From Tardiphaga sp. (GTDB lineage Bacteria; Pseudomonadota; Alphaproteobacteria; Rhizobiales; Xanthobacteraceae), in NCBI GenBank assembly GCA_028290765.1, contig JAQGJF010000592.1:1-5613 (forward strand): a stretch of DNA of 5,613 nucleotides, given 5' to 3'. The position numbers and the translations under genes are program-made. Positions within the stretch are counted from its first letter, which is position 1. Every line of letters begins with the position of its first letter. Shown here one piece after another: positions 1 through 5,613 of the stretch. A model generated the notes under the pieces. The model was not told the origin of the DNA, ran no database searches, and was given only the letters and a program-made list of their open reading frames with translations.

Positions 1-1
1 C

Positions 2-157
2 GTGGTGAACCCGGCCGGCACCGGTCACAGGTTCACCCGGATAGAGGACCATATCGACTATCTGATGTTGCGTATCGATCCCGATAAACTGACACATATC
101 AAGATAGAGGAGAAATCGCAGGAATATCTGTCGAAGCCGGCAAAGCGCGGCGAATAG
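2..157 (+). CDS. 3' end of a probable cupin-domain protein (partial)
   Basis: The frame is open from the first full codon of the window to a TAG at 155-157, giving 51 residues; the start lies outside. The fragment begins VVNPAGTGHRFTRIEDHIDY and ends SKPAKRGE. The PAGTGHRF segment resembles the second conserved motif of small cupin proteins, where the His helps bind a metal. It is followed by a beta-strand-like LMLRIDPDK, which fits the end of a cupin barrel. The tail is polar and has no membrane segment. The reading frame is intact up to the stop and its codon use looks normal for the window, so the gene may be functional. The function and substrate of such small cupins cannot be assigned. 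The family call rests on one short motif, so it is moderate only; that this is real coding sequence is more secure. Confidence 0.55.
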   Translation: MVNPAGTGHRFTRIEDHIDYLMLRIDPDKLTHIKIEEKSQEYLSKPAKRGE

Positions 158-187
158 GGCCGTTGAGCTAGCGATTGATGAACCACG

Positions 188-281
188 TCTCCCCGTCATT
201 GCGAGCGAAGCGAAGCAATCCAGAGCCAAAAGCGAAGACTGGATTGCTTCGTCGCAAGTGCTCCTCGCAATGACGGGGAGA
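188..281. repeat. Imperfect intergenic palindrome (Bradyrhizobium-type dispersed repeat)
   Basis: The outer arms 188-205 and 264-281 are perfect reverse complements (18 bp; core CCCCGTCATTGCGAG against CTCGCAATGACGGGG). The inner arms 211-223 and 239-251 are also perfect complements (13 bp, CGAAGCAATCCAG). An asymmetric internal loop (206-210 and 252-263) separates the two stems, and the apical loop is 224-238. A transcript from either strand would fold into a long hairpin. The motif CGTCATTGCGAG...GAAGCAATCCAG matches, from memory, a family of small non-coding palindromes scattered between genes in Bradyrhizobium and Rhodopseudomonas. It sits 30 nt after the cupin stop and directly beside the stop of the minus-strand permease remnant, so between two converging 3' ends. 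It could end or stabilise transcripts there; that role is inferred. Confidence 0.85.
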
Positions 282-284
282 GGT

Positions 285-431
285 CTACCGCGTCCTGATA
301 ATCGCCGTCAGATTCGCCAGCATCGCCGCGCTGCGTCGTCCCCGCGATTGCGCGAACACGACAACGACGATCGCGAACAGATAGGGCATGGCGGCCAGCA
401 AAGACGGCGAGATCGCATGCGCAAAACCGCT
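285..431 (-). pseudogene. C-terminal remnant of a probable ABC-transporter permease
   Basis: On the minus strand a 48-codon frame runs from 431 down to a TAG at 287-285, bounded upstream by another in-frame TAG (434-432) and with no credible start codon. The translation holds one strongly hydrophobic helix, SLLAAMPYLFAIVVVVFA (residues 10-27), then a basic tail (QSRGRR). A short '...LL..LPYL.tivvl..' helix followed by a basic end is typical of the last membrane segment of inner-membrane permeases of the BMP/nucleoside-type sugar ABC transporters (COG1079 type). The rest of the protein, roughly 250 or more residues, is missing: the DNA that should encode it is occupied by the hydrolase remnant on the other strand. 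It is therefore read as a dead fragment. The family call rests on memory of the motif and is tentative; a chance hydrophobic frame is possible. Confidence 0.4.
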
Positions 432-439
432 CTATCGGT

Positions 440-753
440 TTGTCTGGTGAGTTGTTTGATGGCGGCACTCCGCTGAAGATCCGCGACGTCGAGATGATCA
501 AGGAATCTTCGCCGGAGCAGCAGGTCCACAAGAATTCGCCGAAGACATTCACCGTGCTGGCCAAGGATGGTCCCGCAGTCCCGCCGGAAAACGGCATCCG
601 ATTTCATGATGCGCTCAGGAAATCAGGCATCTCAAGCGAACTGCATGTTTTCGTCGAAGGCGGCCACGGTTTTGGCATTCGCGATACACGCCAACTGCCA
701 ACTGGCCGAACTTGGCCGCGGAGTGGATGAAGGCCAACGGCTTTATCCAGTAA
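440..753 (+). pseudogene. Alpha/beta-hydrolase (esterase-like) remnant, 5'-truncated and frameshifted
   Basis: Two frames together give the C-terminal third of an alpha/beta-hydrolase of the acetyl-esterase/dienelactone-hydrolase kind. The first frame reads SPEQQVHKNSPKTFTVLAKD, then VPPENGIRFHDALRKSGISS and ELHVFVEGGHGFGIRD. This matches the family pattern 'sPe.qVt.dtPptFl.ha.DD..VPpenS..fy.aLr.aGvpaELHiye.GgHGfglr'. After RDTRQLP (to 700) the frame must change: from 703 the next frame gives WPNLAAEWMKANGFIQ and TAA at 751-753, the expected family ending. One lost base (or two gained) near 701-702 explains this; without it the first frame runs to a TGA at 728-730. The nucleophile GxSxG half is absent. 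The His of GGHGFG remains, but the usual catalytic Asp three residues before VPPEN appears to be Gly (KDGPAVPPEN). Loss of the N-terminal half, the frameshift and the altered Asp all point to a dead gene. The left boundary is uncertain; clear similarity begins near 505. Confidence 0.7.
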
Positions 754-789
754 CGCCCGCAAGCGGGACGCACGTCGCCTCCTGGTTGT

Positions 790-825
790 GAGCGATGTCG
801 GCTTGCAAGCGGACGGGCTCTTTTT
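790..825 (+). terminator. Possible intrinsic terminator after the hydrolase remnant
   Basis: Positions 790-820 can fold as an interrupted hairpin: GAGC (790-793) with GCTC (817-820), GTC (797-799) with GAC (812-814), and GCTT (801-804) with AAGC (807-810) closing the tip. A 3x2 internal loop and a G-G mismatch interrupt the stem. It is followed at once by TTTTT (821-825). The position, about 40 nt after the hydrolase stop and before the chemotaxis operon, suits a terminator of the old hydrolase gene. The stem is broken and the T run short, so strength is doubtful. Confidence 0.35.
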
Positions 826-830
826 CGCCA

Positions 831-870
831 CAAATCTTTCCGCGTTGCGAACAAAATTAGATAATTAGTA
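831..870 (+). promoter_or_regulatory. AT-rich stretch, candidate promoter region of the chemotaxis operon
   Basis: This stretch (including AAAATTAGATAATTAGTAA at 853-871) is the most AT-rich part of an otherwise GC-rich window and lies just upstream of the first operon gene. GATAAT at 860-865 resembles a -10 element. No good -35 lies at the right distance: TTTCCG at 837-842 is a poor match, and TTGCGA at 845-850 is too close. The interval 754-953 holds no gene apart from possible longer starts of the STAS frame. This is a location guess, not a mapped promoter. Confidence 0.25.
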
Positions 871-953
871 ACCACGTACCATCAATAGTGCTCGCGGGAC
901 TCGGGCTTATGCGATCGCGGCCGTTCAGGTTGTGTGCGCATTGCGTCGCGCAA

Positions 954-1289
954 ATGGGTGGGCTGGTGGTAGAAAATTCAAGTAGCGCCAAGAGGTTACT
1001 AAGCCTACCGGCAGATTGCAGCATTGCGGCCATTCGCGGCGTCTGTGATCTGGTCAAGGATGCCTTCGGCCGGGGCGACAAGCTGGAAATCGACTGTTCC
1101 AGCGTCGACAAGGCGGATGTGACCTCGGTCCAGCTCCTGCTGTCGACCGCACGGACCGCGAATCTTCGCGGCCGCCCGATCGTCCTGACCGCGATTTCCC
1201 AGGCCCTTCGCAAAACATTCCACAGCGCCGGCGTGTCCTCCGACGCCATGAACGACCATCGACTGCTCCAGGAACGCGAGGGCAAATAA
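954..1289 (+). CDS. STAS-domain protein heading the chemotaxis operon
   Basis: This encodes a small soluble protein (111 aa from ATG 954) that is almost entirely one STAS domain of the MlaB/anti-sigma-antagonist type. The N-terminal strand SLPADCSIAAI (17-27) leads into a helix, then LEIDCSSVDKADVTSVQLLL (44-63), the hallmark strand-loop-helix, and RPIVLTAISQALRKTFHSAG. In SpoIIAA-type proteins this loop carries the phosphorylatable Ser of 'DSSG'; here the aligned residues are D55-V-T57-S, so T57 would be the candidate site. STAS proteins usually bind a partner kinase or regulator; none is identifiable here. The stop TAA shares one base with the cheY ATG, so the gene is translated as part of the cheYAW unit. 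The start is uncertain: the same frame is open from GTG 888 and has ATG 909, ATG 954 and GTG 966. None has a good Shine-Dalgarno. The shorter starts fit the usual ~100-residue domain. Leu codons TTA and CTA cluster near the start, unlike the rest of the operon. Confidence 0.85.
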   Translation: MGGLVVENSSSAKRLLSLPADCSIAAIRGVCDLVKDAFGRGDKLEIDCSSVDKADVTSVQLLLSTARTANLRGRPIVLTAISQALRKTFHSAGVSSDAMNDHRLLQEREGK

Positions 1290-1654
1290 TGGCAACGATC
1301 CTGACCGTCGACGACTCGCCGAGCATCCGGCAGATGATCAAGGTCGTGCTCGGACCTGCCGGCCACACCGTGGTCGAAGCCGGCGACGGCGCCCAGGGAC
1401 TTGAAAAAGCCAAGGCGTCCCGACCCGACCTCATCATCACCGATCTCAACATGCCGGTCATGAACGGCATCGAGCTGATCAAGGCGCTGCGGGCGCTGCC
1501 GGCGATGACCGGTCTTCCGATCGTCTTCCTGACCACCGAATCCAACGACGCGATCAAGCAGCAGGCCAAGGCCGCGGGCGCGACCGGATGGATCACCAAG
1601 CCTTTCAAGCCCGAGCAGCTCCTTACCGTCGTCAGCAAGCTGGTACGATCATGA
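1289..1654 (+). CDS. cheY: CheY-type single-domain response regulator
   Basis: The 121-residue product is a complete receiver domain with no output domain. All signature residues are present: acidic pair D8-D9 for Mg2+, phospho-acceptor D52 in ITDLNMPVMNG, T82 in VFLTTES, and K104 in TKPF. It is expected to take phosphate from CheA and act on the flagellar motor switch or serve as a phosphate sink. The position matching E. coli Y106, three residues before the conserved Lys, is W101. The ATG overlaps the STAS stop by one base and is preceded by GAGGG at 1278-1282 with 6 nt spacing, a good ribosome site that fixes the start. The stop overlaps the cheA start (ATGA). Adjacency to cheA makes it very likely a true chemotaxis CheY rather than a generic receiver; whether it binds FliM cannot be told from sequence. 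Confidence 0.95.
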   Translation: MATILTVDDSPSIRQMIKVVLGPAGHTVVEAGDGAQGLEKAKASRPDLIITDLNMPVMNGIELIKALRALPAMTGLPIVFLTTESNDAIKQQAKAAGATGWITKPFKPEQLLTVVSKLVRS

Positions 1655-3675
1655 CTATGCTGGATCCCGCGGACGTATTTCGCCAGGAAGCAAGCGAACT
1701 GTTCGAGGCGCTCGAAAGCGCGCTGCTGGATCTCACGGTCCGTCCCGACGATCGTGAACTGGTCGACTCGGCCTTTCGCGCCCTGCACACCATCAAAGGG
1801 TCGGGCGCGATGTTCGGCTTCGACAAGGTGGCGTCGTTCACGCATCAGTTCGAGACGGCGTTCGACCTGGTCCGGAAGGGCGAAATCAGGCCGACCGCGG
1901 ATCTCATTTCGGTGGCGCTCGCCGCCAAGGACTACATTCGCGCCTTGATCGAGGCTCCCGAAACCACCGACGACATCATCGGCGACGCGATCCTCGACGA
2001 CCTCAAGCGCTTCGTCGATGTACCTGGAGGCGCGGAGGCACCGGCGCGCGAGGCGGCGGCACCGTCGGCAGGCGACGCCCGGCAAACGGGATGGCGACTG
2101 CGGATCGAATTCGAGAGCCATATCCTGCGTAATGGCTGCAATCCGCTGGATCTGTTCGACGATCTGCGCAAGCTGGGATCCTGTTTCGTTGTCGCGCTGA
2201 CCGACGACCTGCCGATGCTCGAAGATCTGGAGCCGGAATACTGCTTCCTGAAATGGGACATCACGCTCGAAAGCACCTGCGACAAGGACGCCATCGACGA
2301 AGTCTTCATGTTCGTCGAGGACGAAATGAAGCTGACGCTGGAGCCGATCGTAGGAGACCACCGCGCGACGCTGGTGCCGGAACTTCCCGAAGCAGTCGCT
2401 CCGGTAGCGCCGACGCCGCCACCCGCTGCCGAATCGCGCGAAGTTCCGGTACAGGCTGAAAAGAAGCGCGATGAGCCGAAACGCGCGGACGACCGCAGCA
2501 TTGCGACGGTTCGCGTCCAGGCCGAGCGCCTCGACGAACTGATGGACCGGGTCGGCGAGCTCGTCATTGCCCAGGCGCGGCTGAGCCAGTTGGCCGCCGC
2601 CGGCGAAGATCTTTCCATCAAGATGATTGCTGAGGAAATCGAACGCCTCGCCGCCAGCCTGCGCGACACCACGATGGGCGCCCGCATGGTGCCGATCGGT
2701 TCGGTGTTCGGTCGCTTCCGCCGCCTGGTCCATGATCTGTCGCGGGACCTCAACAAACCGGTCGAGTTCATCACCGCCGGCGAGGACACCGAACTCGACA
2801 AGACCATGATCGAGAGCCTGGCCGATCCGCTGGTTCATCTCATCCGCAACGCGATCGATCACGGCATCGAGGACAATGAACGCCGCGCCGCCGCCGGCAA
2901 GACCGAGCAGGGGCGGATCGAACTGGTCGCCACCCATTCGGGGGCGCAGGTGCTCGTCACCGTGACCGACAATGGCGGCGGCCTCAACACGGCGCGGATT
3001 CGCGCCAAGGCCGAGGAGCAGGGGCTGATCGCGCCCGGCGCCGCCATGTCCGACCATGAGATTCACCAGTTCCTGTTTCACGCCGGCTTCTCCACGGCGC
3101 AGACCGTCTCGGCGCTGTCCGGCCGCGGCGTCGGCATGGATGTGGTCAAGCGCGCCATCGAGGCGATGCGCGGATCGATCGATCTGACGACCCGGCCGGG
3201 ACAGGGCACGACCGTGACTTTGCGCCTGCCGCTGACGCTCGCGATCATCGAAGGCCTTCTGATCCGCGTCGGCGAAGGGCGATATATCGTTCCCTTGTCC
3301 GCGGTCGAGGAATGCGTCGAACTGACCCCCACGGATGAACGTTCGCGCGGACGCAACTTCCTCAACGTGCGCGGCGACCTGGTCCCGTTCCTGCGGTTGC
3401 GGCAATTGTTCGAAACGCCTGGTGCCGCTGACCGTCATCAGAAAATCATCATCATTTCGACCGGCGAGACCCGCGTCGGCCTGGTCGCCGACCAGATCCT
3501 CGGCAACCATCAGACCGTGATCAAGTCGCTGTCGAAGCTGCATTCGGACGTCACGATGTTTTCCGGTGCGACCATCCTCGGTGACGGCAGCGCGGCGCTC
3601 ATCATCGATGTTGCGCAGTTGATCGCCCTGGCCCAGTCGCAGGCCGACAAGCAACAGATCCACGAGGCGGCGTAA
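1651..3675 (+). CDS. cheA: Chemotaxis histidine kinase CheA
   Basis: The 674-residue product is a full cytoplasmic CheA. P1 (about 1-115) is an HPt domain with phospho-His46 in ALHTIKGSGAMFGF. P2 (about 147-235, starting GWRLRIEFESHIL) is the response-regulator docking domain. A Pro/Ala-rich linker (about 244-280) follows. P3 (about 283-345, RLDELMDRVGELVIAQARLS) is the dimerisation helix pair. P4 is the ATP-binding kinase domain, with N box HLIRNAIDHG (396-405), G1 DNGGG (440-444), FHAGFSTA (476-483) and G2 GRGVGMDVV (491-499). P5 (about 535-660) is the CheW-like receptor-coupling domain. No key residue is missing and no receiver is fused to the end, so this is a plain CheA. ATG 1651 overlaps the cheY stop by 4 nt (ATGA), implying translational coupling; the Shine-Dalgarno is weak. 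The frame is open 21 codons further upstream, but that part overlaps cheY and gives non-CheA sequence. The TAA shares a base with the cheW ATG. Confidence 0.97.
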   Translation: MTMLDPADVFRQEASELFEALESALLDLTVRPDDRELVDSAFRALHTIKGSGAMFGFDKVASFTHQFETAFDLVRKGEIRPTADLISVALAAKDYIRALIEAPETTDDIIGDAILDDLKRFVDVPGGAEAPAREAAAPSAGDARQTGWRLRIEFESHILRNGCNPLDLFDDLRKLGSCFVVALTDDLPMLEDLEPEYCFLKWDITLESTCDKDAIDEVFMFVEDEMKLTLEPIVGDHRATLVPELPEAVAPVAPTPPPAAESREVPVQAEKKRDEPKRADDRSIATVRVQAERLDELMDRVGELVIAQARLSQLAAAGEDLSIKMIAEEIERLAASLRDTTMGARMVPIGSVFGRFRRLVHDLSRDLNKPVEFITAGEDTELDKTMIESLADPLVHLIRNAIDHGIEDNERRAAAGKTEQGRIELVATHSGAQVLVTVTDNGGGLNTARIRAKAEEQGLIAPGAAMSDHEIHQFLFHAGFSTAQTVSALSGRGVGMDVVKRAIEAMRGSIDLTTRPGQGTTVTLRLPLTLAIIEGLLIRVGEGRYIVPLSAVEECVELTPTDERSRGRNFLNVRGDLVPFLRLRQLFETPGAADRHQKIIIISTGETRVGLVADQILGNHQTVIKSLSKLHSDVTMFSGATILGDGSAALIIDVAQLIALAQSQADKQQIHEAA

Positions 3676-4148
3676 TGAACAGGGATTACGGACACGACTC
3701 CGCTGCGGCCTACGATGAAGCGGCGATGCAGGTCGTCATGGTCGGGCTCGGCGACGAGAAATTCGCCCTCGACGCGGGACTGGTCAGGGAAATCATCGAT
3801 CCGATACCCGCCACAAGGGTGGCGGGCGCGCGGCCGTTCCTGCCGAGCGTCATCAACGTGCGCGGCAACGTCATTCCGCTGGCAGATCTGCGCATCCGGT
3901 TCGGAATGCCGATGAACGGCGACTCCGCCGATACCCGCATCGTCGTTCTCGAACTCGACATCGAGGGCGATCCGATCCTGGTCGGTGTCATTGCCGACAA
4001 GGTCTACGAGGTGACGGAAATCTCCCGGACCAATGTCCAGCAGACGCCCCGCGTCGGCATGCATTGGCGGCCGGAATTCATCAGCTTCATTACGAAATGG
4101 CGTGACGAGTTCGTTATCGTTCCGAACCTGGAACGCATCCTGAATTGA
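3675..4148 (+). CDS. cheW: Chemotaxis coupling protein CheW
   Basis: This 157-residue protein is a single CheW domain with no other domain, the adaptor that links receptor tips to the P5 domain of CheA. Features seen: a first strand [20 protein letters not shown] (19-38), the VREII segment, [17 protein letters not shown] (57-73) containing the conserved [NV]RG turn with R63, and [12 protein letters not shown] (102-113). A ~17-residue polar N-terminal extension ([17 protein letters not shown]) precedes the domain. The ATG overlaps the cheA TAA by one base and follows GAGG at 3664-3667 with 7 nt spacing, supporting this start. It ends in TGA 29 nt before the receptor start. Tight linkage with cheA and a receptor gene supports a dedicated coupling role. 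Confidence is high. Confidence 0.96.
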   Translation: MNRDYGHDSAAAYDEAAMQVVMVGLGDEKFALDAGLVREIIDPIPATRVAGARPFLPSVINVRGNVIPLADLRIRFGMPMNGDSADTRIVVLELDIEGDPILVGVIADKVYEVTEISRTNVQQTPRVGMHWRPEFISFITKWRDEFVIVPNLERILN

Positions 4149-4177
4149 ATTCCTCCGAGATGAGCGGGACCGAGAAC

Positions 4178-5613
4178 ATGAGATTTACCGTCAAAGCAAA
4201 GCTGGCCAGCGCATTCGGTGCGGTCATCATCCTGTCGATGATCACCGGGGCCATCGCTTACGTCAAACTTTCGACGCTGGATGAATCGCAGGAACGGGTC
4301 GTCGCCCAGGCCGGCCGCCTGAAGAAGGCCGCCGACCTGATGGACGCCATCCAGGCCCAGCAGCGTTCCGAGACCCGGATGATCCACGCGGCGTCCGACA
4401 AGGAAGCCCAGGATTTCTACAATACGATGATTGCCCGCCGCGACAAGGCGCTCAAGCTCCGTGATGAGCTTTACGGCAAGGCGAGCGAGGCGGGCAAGCA
4501 GATGCTCGATCTGGCGATGACGAAAATCAAGCTCATGAACGAGCTGGAAGAGCAGGCCGGCAAGCTCATGCTGTCGAACAAGGAATCCGGGAAGGCCGAG
4601 GCGGCCGTGATCGCCAATGGCGACGGCCGCAAGGTGTTCAATGAGAGTCTCGAGGCGGTCGAGGCCTACGTCAAGCGCAACGAAACGCAGATGAACGAAG
4701 TCGCCGCTGCCGGTTCGGCAGAGGCGGCTTTCGCCAAGCTGATGCTGATCATCACCGTCATCGTGTCGCTGCTGATCGCGGTCGTATCCGCGACCTGGAT
4801 TGCGATCAATATCAGCCGCGGGCTGGCCCGGGCCGTCGGGCTGGCCGACGCGGTCGCACTTGGCGACCTTAGCCAGACCATCAGCGTTTCCAGCAATGAC
4901 GAGATCGGCGATCTGGTCAAATCGCTGAACGCAATGACGGTCAACCTGAACGCGGCAGCCGTGCTGGCGGATACCATCGCCAACGGCAATCTCACTGTCG
5001 ACGCCAAGCGCCGTTCGGACAAGGACACGCTCGGAATTGCACTGGAGCGCATGGTCGACAAACTCCGTTCGATCGTCACCGAGGCGATGACGGCGGCGCG
5101 CAACGTGTCGGCCGGCAGCCAGGAACTGTCGGCGAGCGCCGAGCAGCTTTCGCAGGGCGCCACCGAGCAGGCCTCCTCGGCGGAGGAAGCCTCATCCTCG
5201 ATGGAGGAGATGGCCGCCAACGTGAAGCAGAACGCGGAAAACGCCAACCAGACCGAGAAGATTGCGGCGCAGTCCGCCAAGGACGCCGAGGCCAGCGGCG
5301 TCGCCGTCGGCCGTGCGGTCGAGGCGATGCAGACCATCGCGGCGAAGATCACCATCGTGCAGGAAATCGCCCGCCAGACCGACCTGTTGGCGCTCAATGC
5401 CGCGGTCGAAGCGGCGAGGGCCGGCGAGCACGGCAAGGGTTTTGCGGTGGTCGCCTCGGAAGTCCGCAAGCTCGCCGAGCGCAGCCAGGCTGCGGCGGCC
5501 GAGATCGGGGCGCTGTCGGGGGAAACCGTCAAGGTCGCGCAGGAAGCCGGAACCATGCTGGCCAAACTGGTGCCCGACATCAAGAAGACCGCCGAACTGG
5601 TCGAGGAGATCAC
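4178..5613 (+). CDS. Methyl-accepting chemotaxis protein (3' end beyond window)
   Basis: An open frame of 478 codons runs off the right edge. Residues 1-9 are basic and amphipathic (MRFTVKAKL), 10-29 form membrane helix 1, about 30-185 a helical periplasmic sensor like the four-helix-bundle MCP type, and 187-210 ([20 protein letters not shown]) membrane helix 2. A HAMP domain follows (about 211-262, with [20 protein letters not shown]), then a second HAMP-like unit (about 263-310, with [20 protein letters not shown]). The cytoplasmic coiled coil begins near 311. Glu pairs E336-E337 and E343-E344, one heptad apart, are candidate methylation sites. The CheA/CheW-binding hairpin is present: [20 protein letters not shown], then [18 protein letters not shown]. 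The descending helix and C-terminus are cut off. An in-frame ATG at 4160 would add six residues; 4178 is preferred because it puts the basic MRFTVK end directly before the membrane helix, with GGGA at 4166-4169. The ligand is unknown. Confidence 0.95.
   Translation, partial: MRFTVKAKLASAFGAVIILSMITGAIAYVKLSTLDESQERVVAQAGRLKKAADLMDAIQAQQRSETRMIHAASDKEAQDFYNTMIARRDKALKLRDELYGKASEAGKQMLDLAMTKIKLMNELEEQAGKLMLSNKESGKAEAAVIANGDGRKVFNESLEAVEAYVKRNETQMNEVAAAGSAEAAFAKLMLIITVIVSLLIAVVSATWIAINISRGLARAVGLADAVALGDLSQTISVSSNDEIGDLVKSLNAMTVNLNAAAVLADTIANGNLTVDAKRRSDKDTLGIALERMVDKLRSIVTEAMTAARNVSAGSQELSASAEQLSQGATEQASSAEEASSSMEEMAANVKQNAENANQTEKIAAQSAKDAEASGVAVGRAVEAMQTIAAKITIVQEIARQTDLLALNAAVEAARAGEHGKGFAVVASEVRKLAERSQAAAAEIGALSGETVKVAQEAGTMLAKLVPDIKKTAELVEEI

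Noticed and set aside
196..607. Minus- and plus-strand frames of 72-133 codons crossing the palindrome and both remnants.
   Set aside because: They cross the repeat (SLRGALATKQSS is the translation of the palindrome arm) and run through sequence better explained by the two remnants; no coherent domain.
756..767. CCCG-CAAG-CGGG mini-hairpin just after the hydrolase stop.
   Set aside because: Only a 4-bp stem and no T run follows; too short to call a terminator.
845..865. TTGCGA with GATAAT as a -35/-10 pair.
   Set aside because: The spacer is only 9 nt, far below the usual 16-18, so the two cannot form one sigma70-type promoter.
1588..1650. A 21-codon N-terminal extension of the cheA frame.
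   Set aside because: It overlaps cheY coding sequence and translates to non-conserved residues (MDHQAFQARAAPY). ATG 1651 with its ATGA overlap places the HPt domain as expected.
1054..3663. An 869-codon open frame on the minus strand, antisense to the STAS gene, cheY and cheA.
   Set aside because: It lies codon-on-codon opposite cheA, where antisense stops would need TTA, CTA or TCA sense codons. High-GC cheA uses none over this stretch. The translation is rich in R, G, D and Q, shows no domain, and runs against a complete cheA with all its motifs.
4666..5613. A 315-codon minus-strand open frame opposite the receptor gene.
   Set aside because: The translation is low-complexity, rich in Ser and Ala, a typical shadow of an Ala/Glu-rich coiled coil. 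The plus strand carries a clear MCP signalling domain over the same span.

Overview
The window looks like chromosomal DNA of a high-GC alphaproteobacterium. A Bradyrhizobium/Rhodopseudomonas-type relative is most likely. The reasons are the codon usage, the chemotaxis gene order, and an intergenic palindrome at 188-281 whose core (CGTCATTGCGAG ... GAAGCAATCCAG) is, from memory, a common dispersed repeat in that family. This placement is inference, since no rRNA or species marker is present.

Left part (1-830), gene-poor and eroded. The window opens inside the 3' end of a plus-strand gene with a cupin-like tail (ends 157). The palindromic repeat follows. Next come two gene remnants: the last ~48 codons of a probable ABC-transporter permease on the minus strand (285-431), and the C-terminal part of an alpha/beta-hydrolase on the plus strand (about 440-753), which also carries a frameshift near 700. 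The two remnants point away from each other and both lack their 5' parts. A single deletion between two divergent genes would produce this. A weak terminator-like hairpin with a T5 run (790-825) and an AT-rich stretch (831-870) separate this zone from the operon.

Right part (about 954-5613), a compact chemotaxis operon, all on the plus strand: STAS-domain protein, cheY, cheA, cheW, then a methyl-accepting chemotaxis protein cut off by the window end. Junctions are 1-nt (STAS/cheY), 4-nt (cheY/cheA) and 1-nt (cheA/cheW) stop/start overlaps, with a 29-nt gap before the receptor gene. The receptor senses through a periplasmic helical domain and controls CheA through CheW. CheA autophosphorylates on its HPt histidine and passes phosphate to CheY. 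The STAS protein is the only non-standard member; its position suggests a role in the same pathway, but its partner cannot be read from the sequence. No cheR, cheB or cheD lies in the window.

I found no CRISPR array, tRNA, rRNA, transposase or clearly new system. The most interesting points are the STAS gene heading the operon and the deletion scar to its left.
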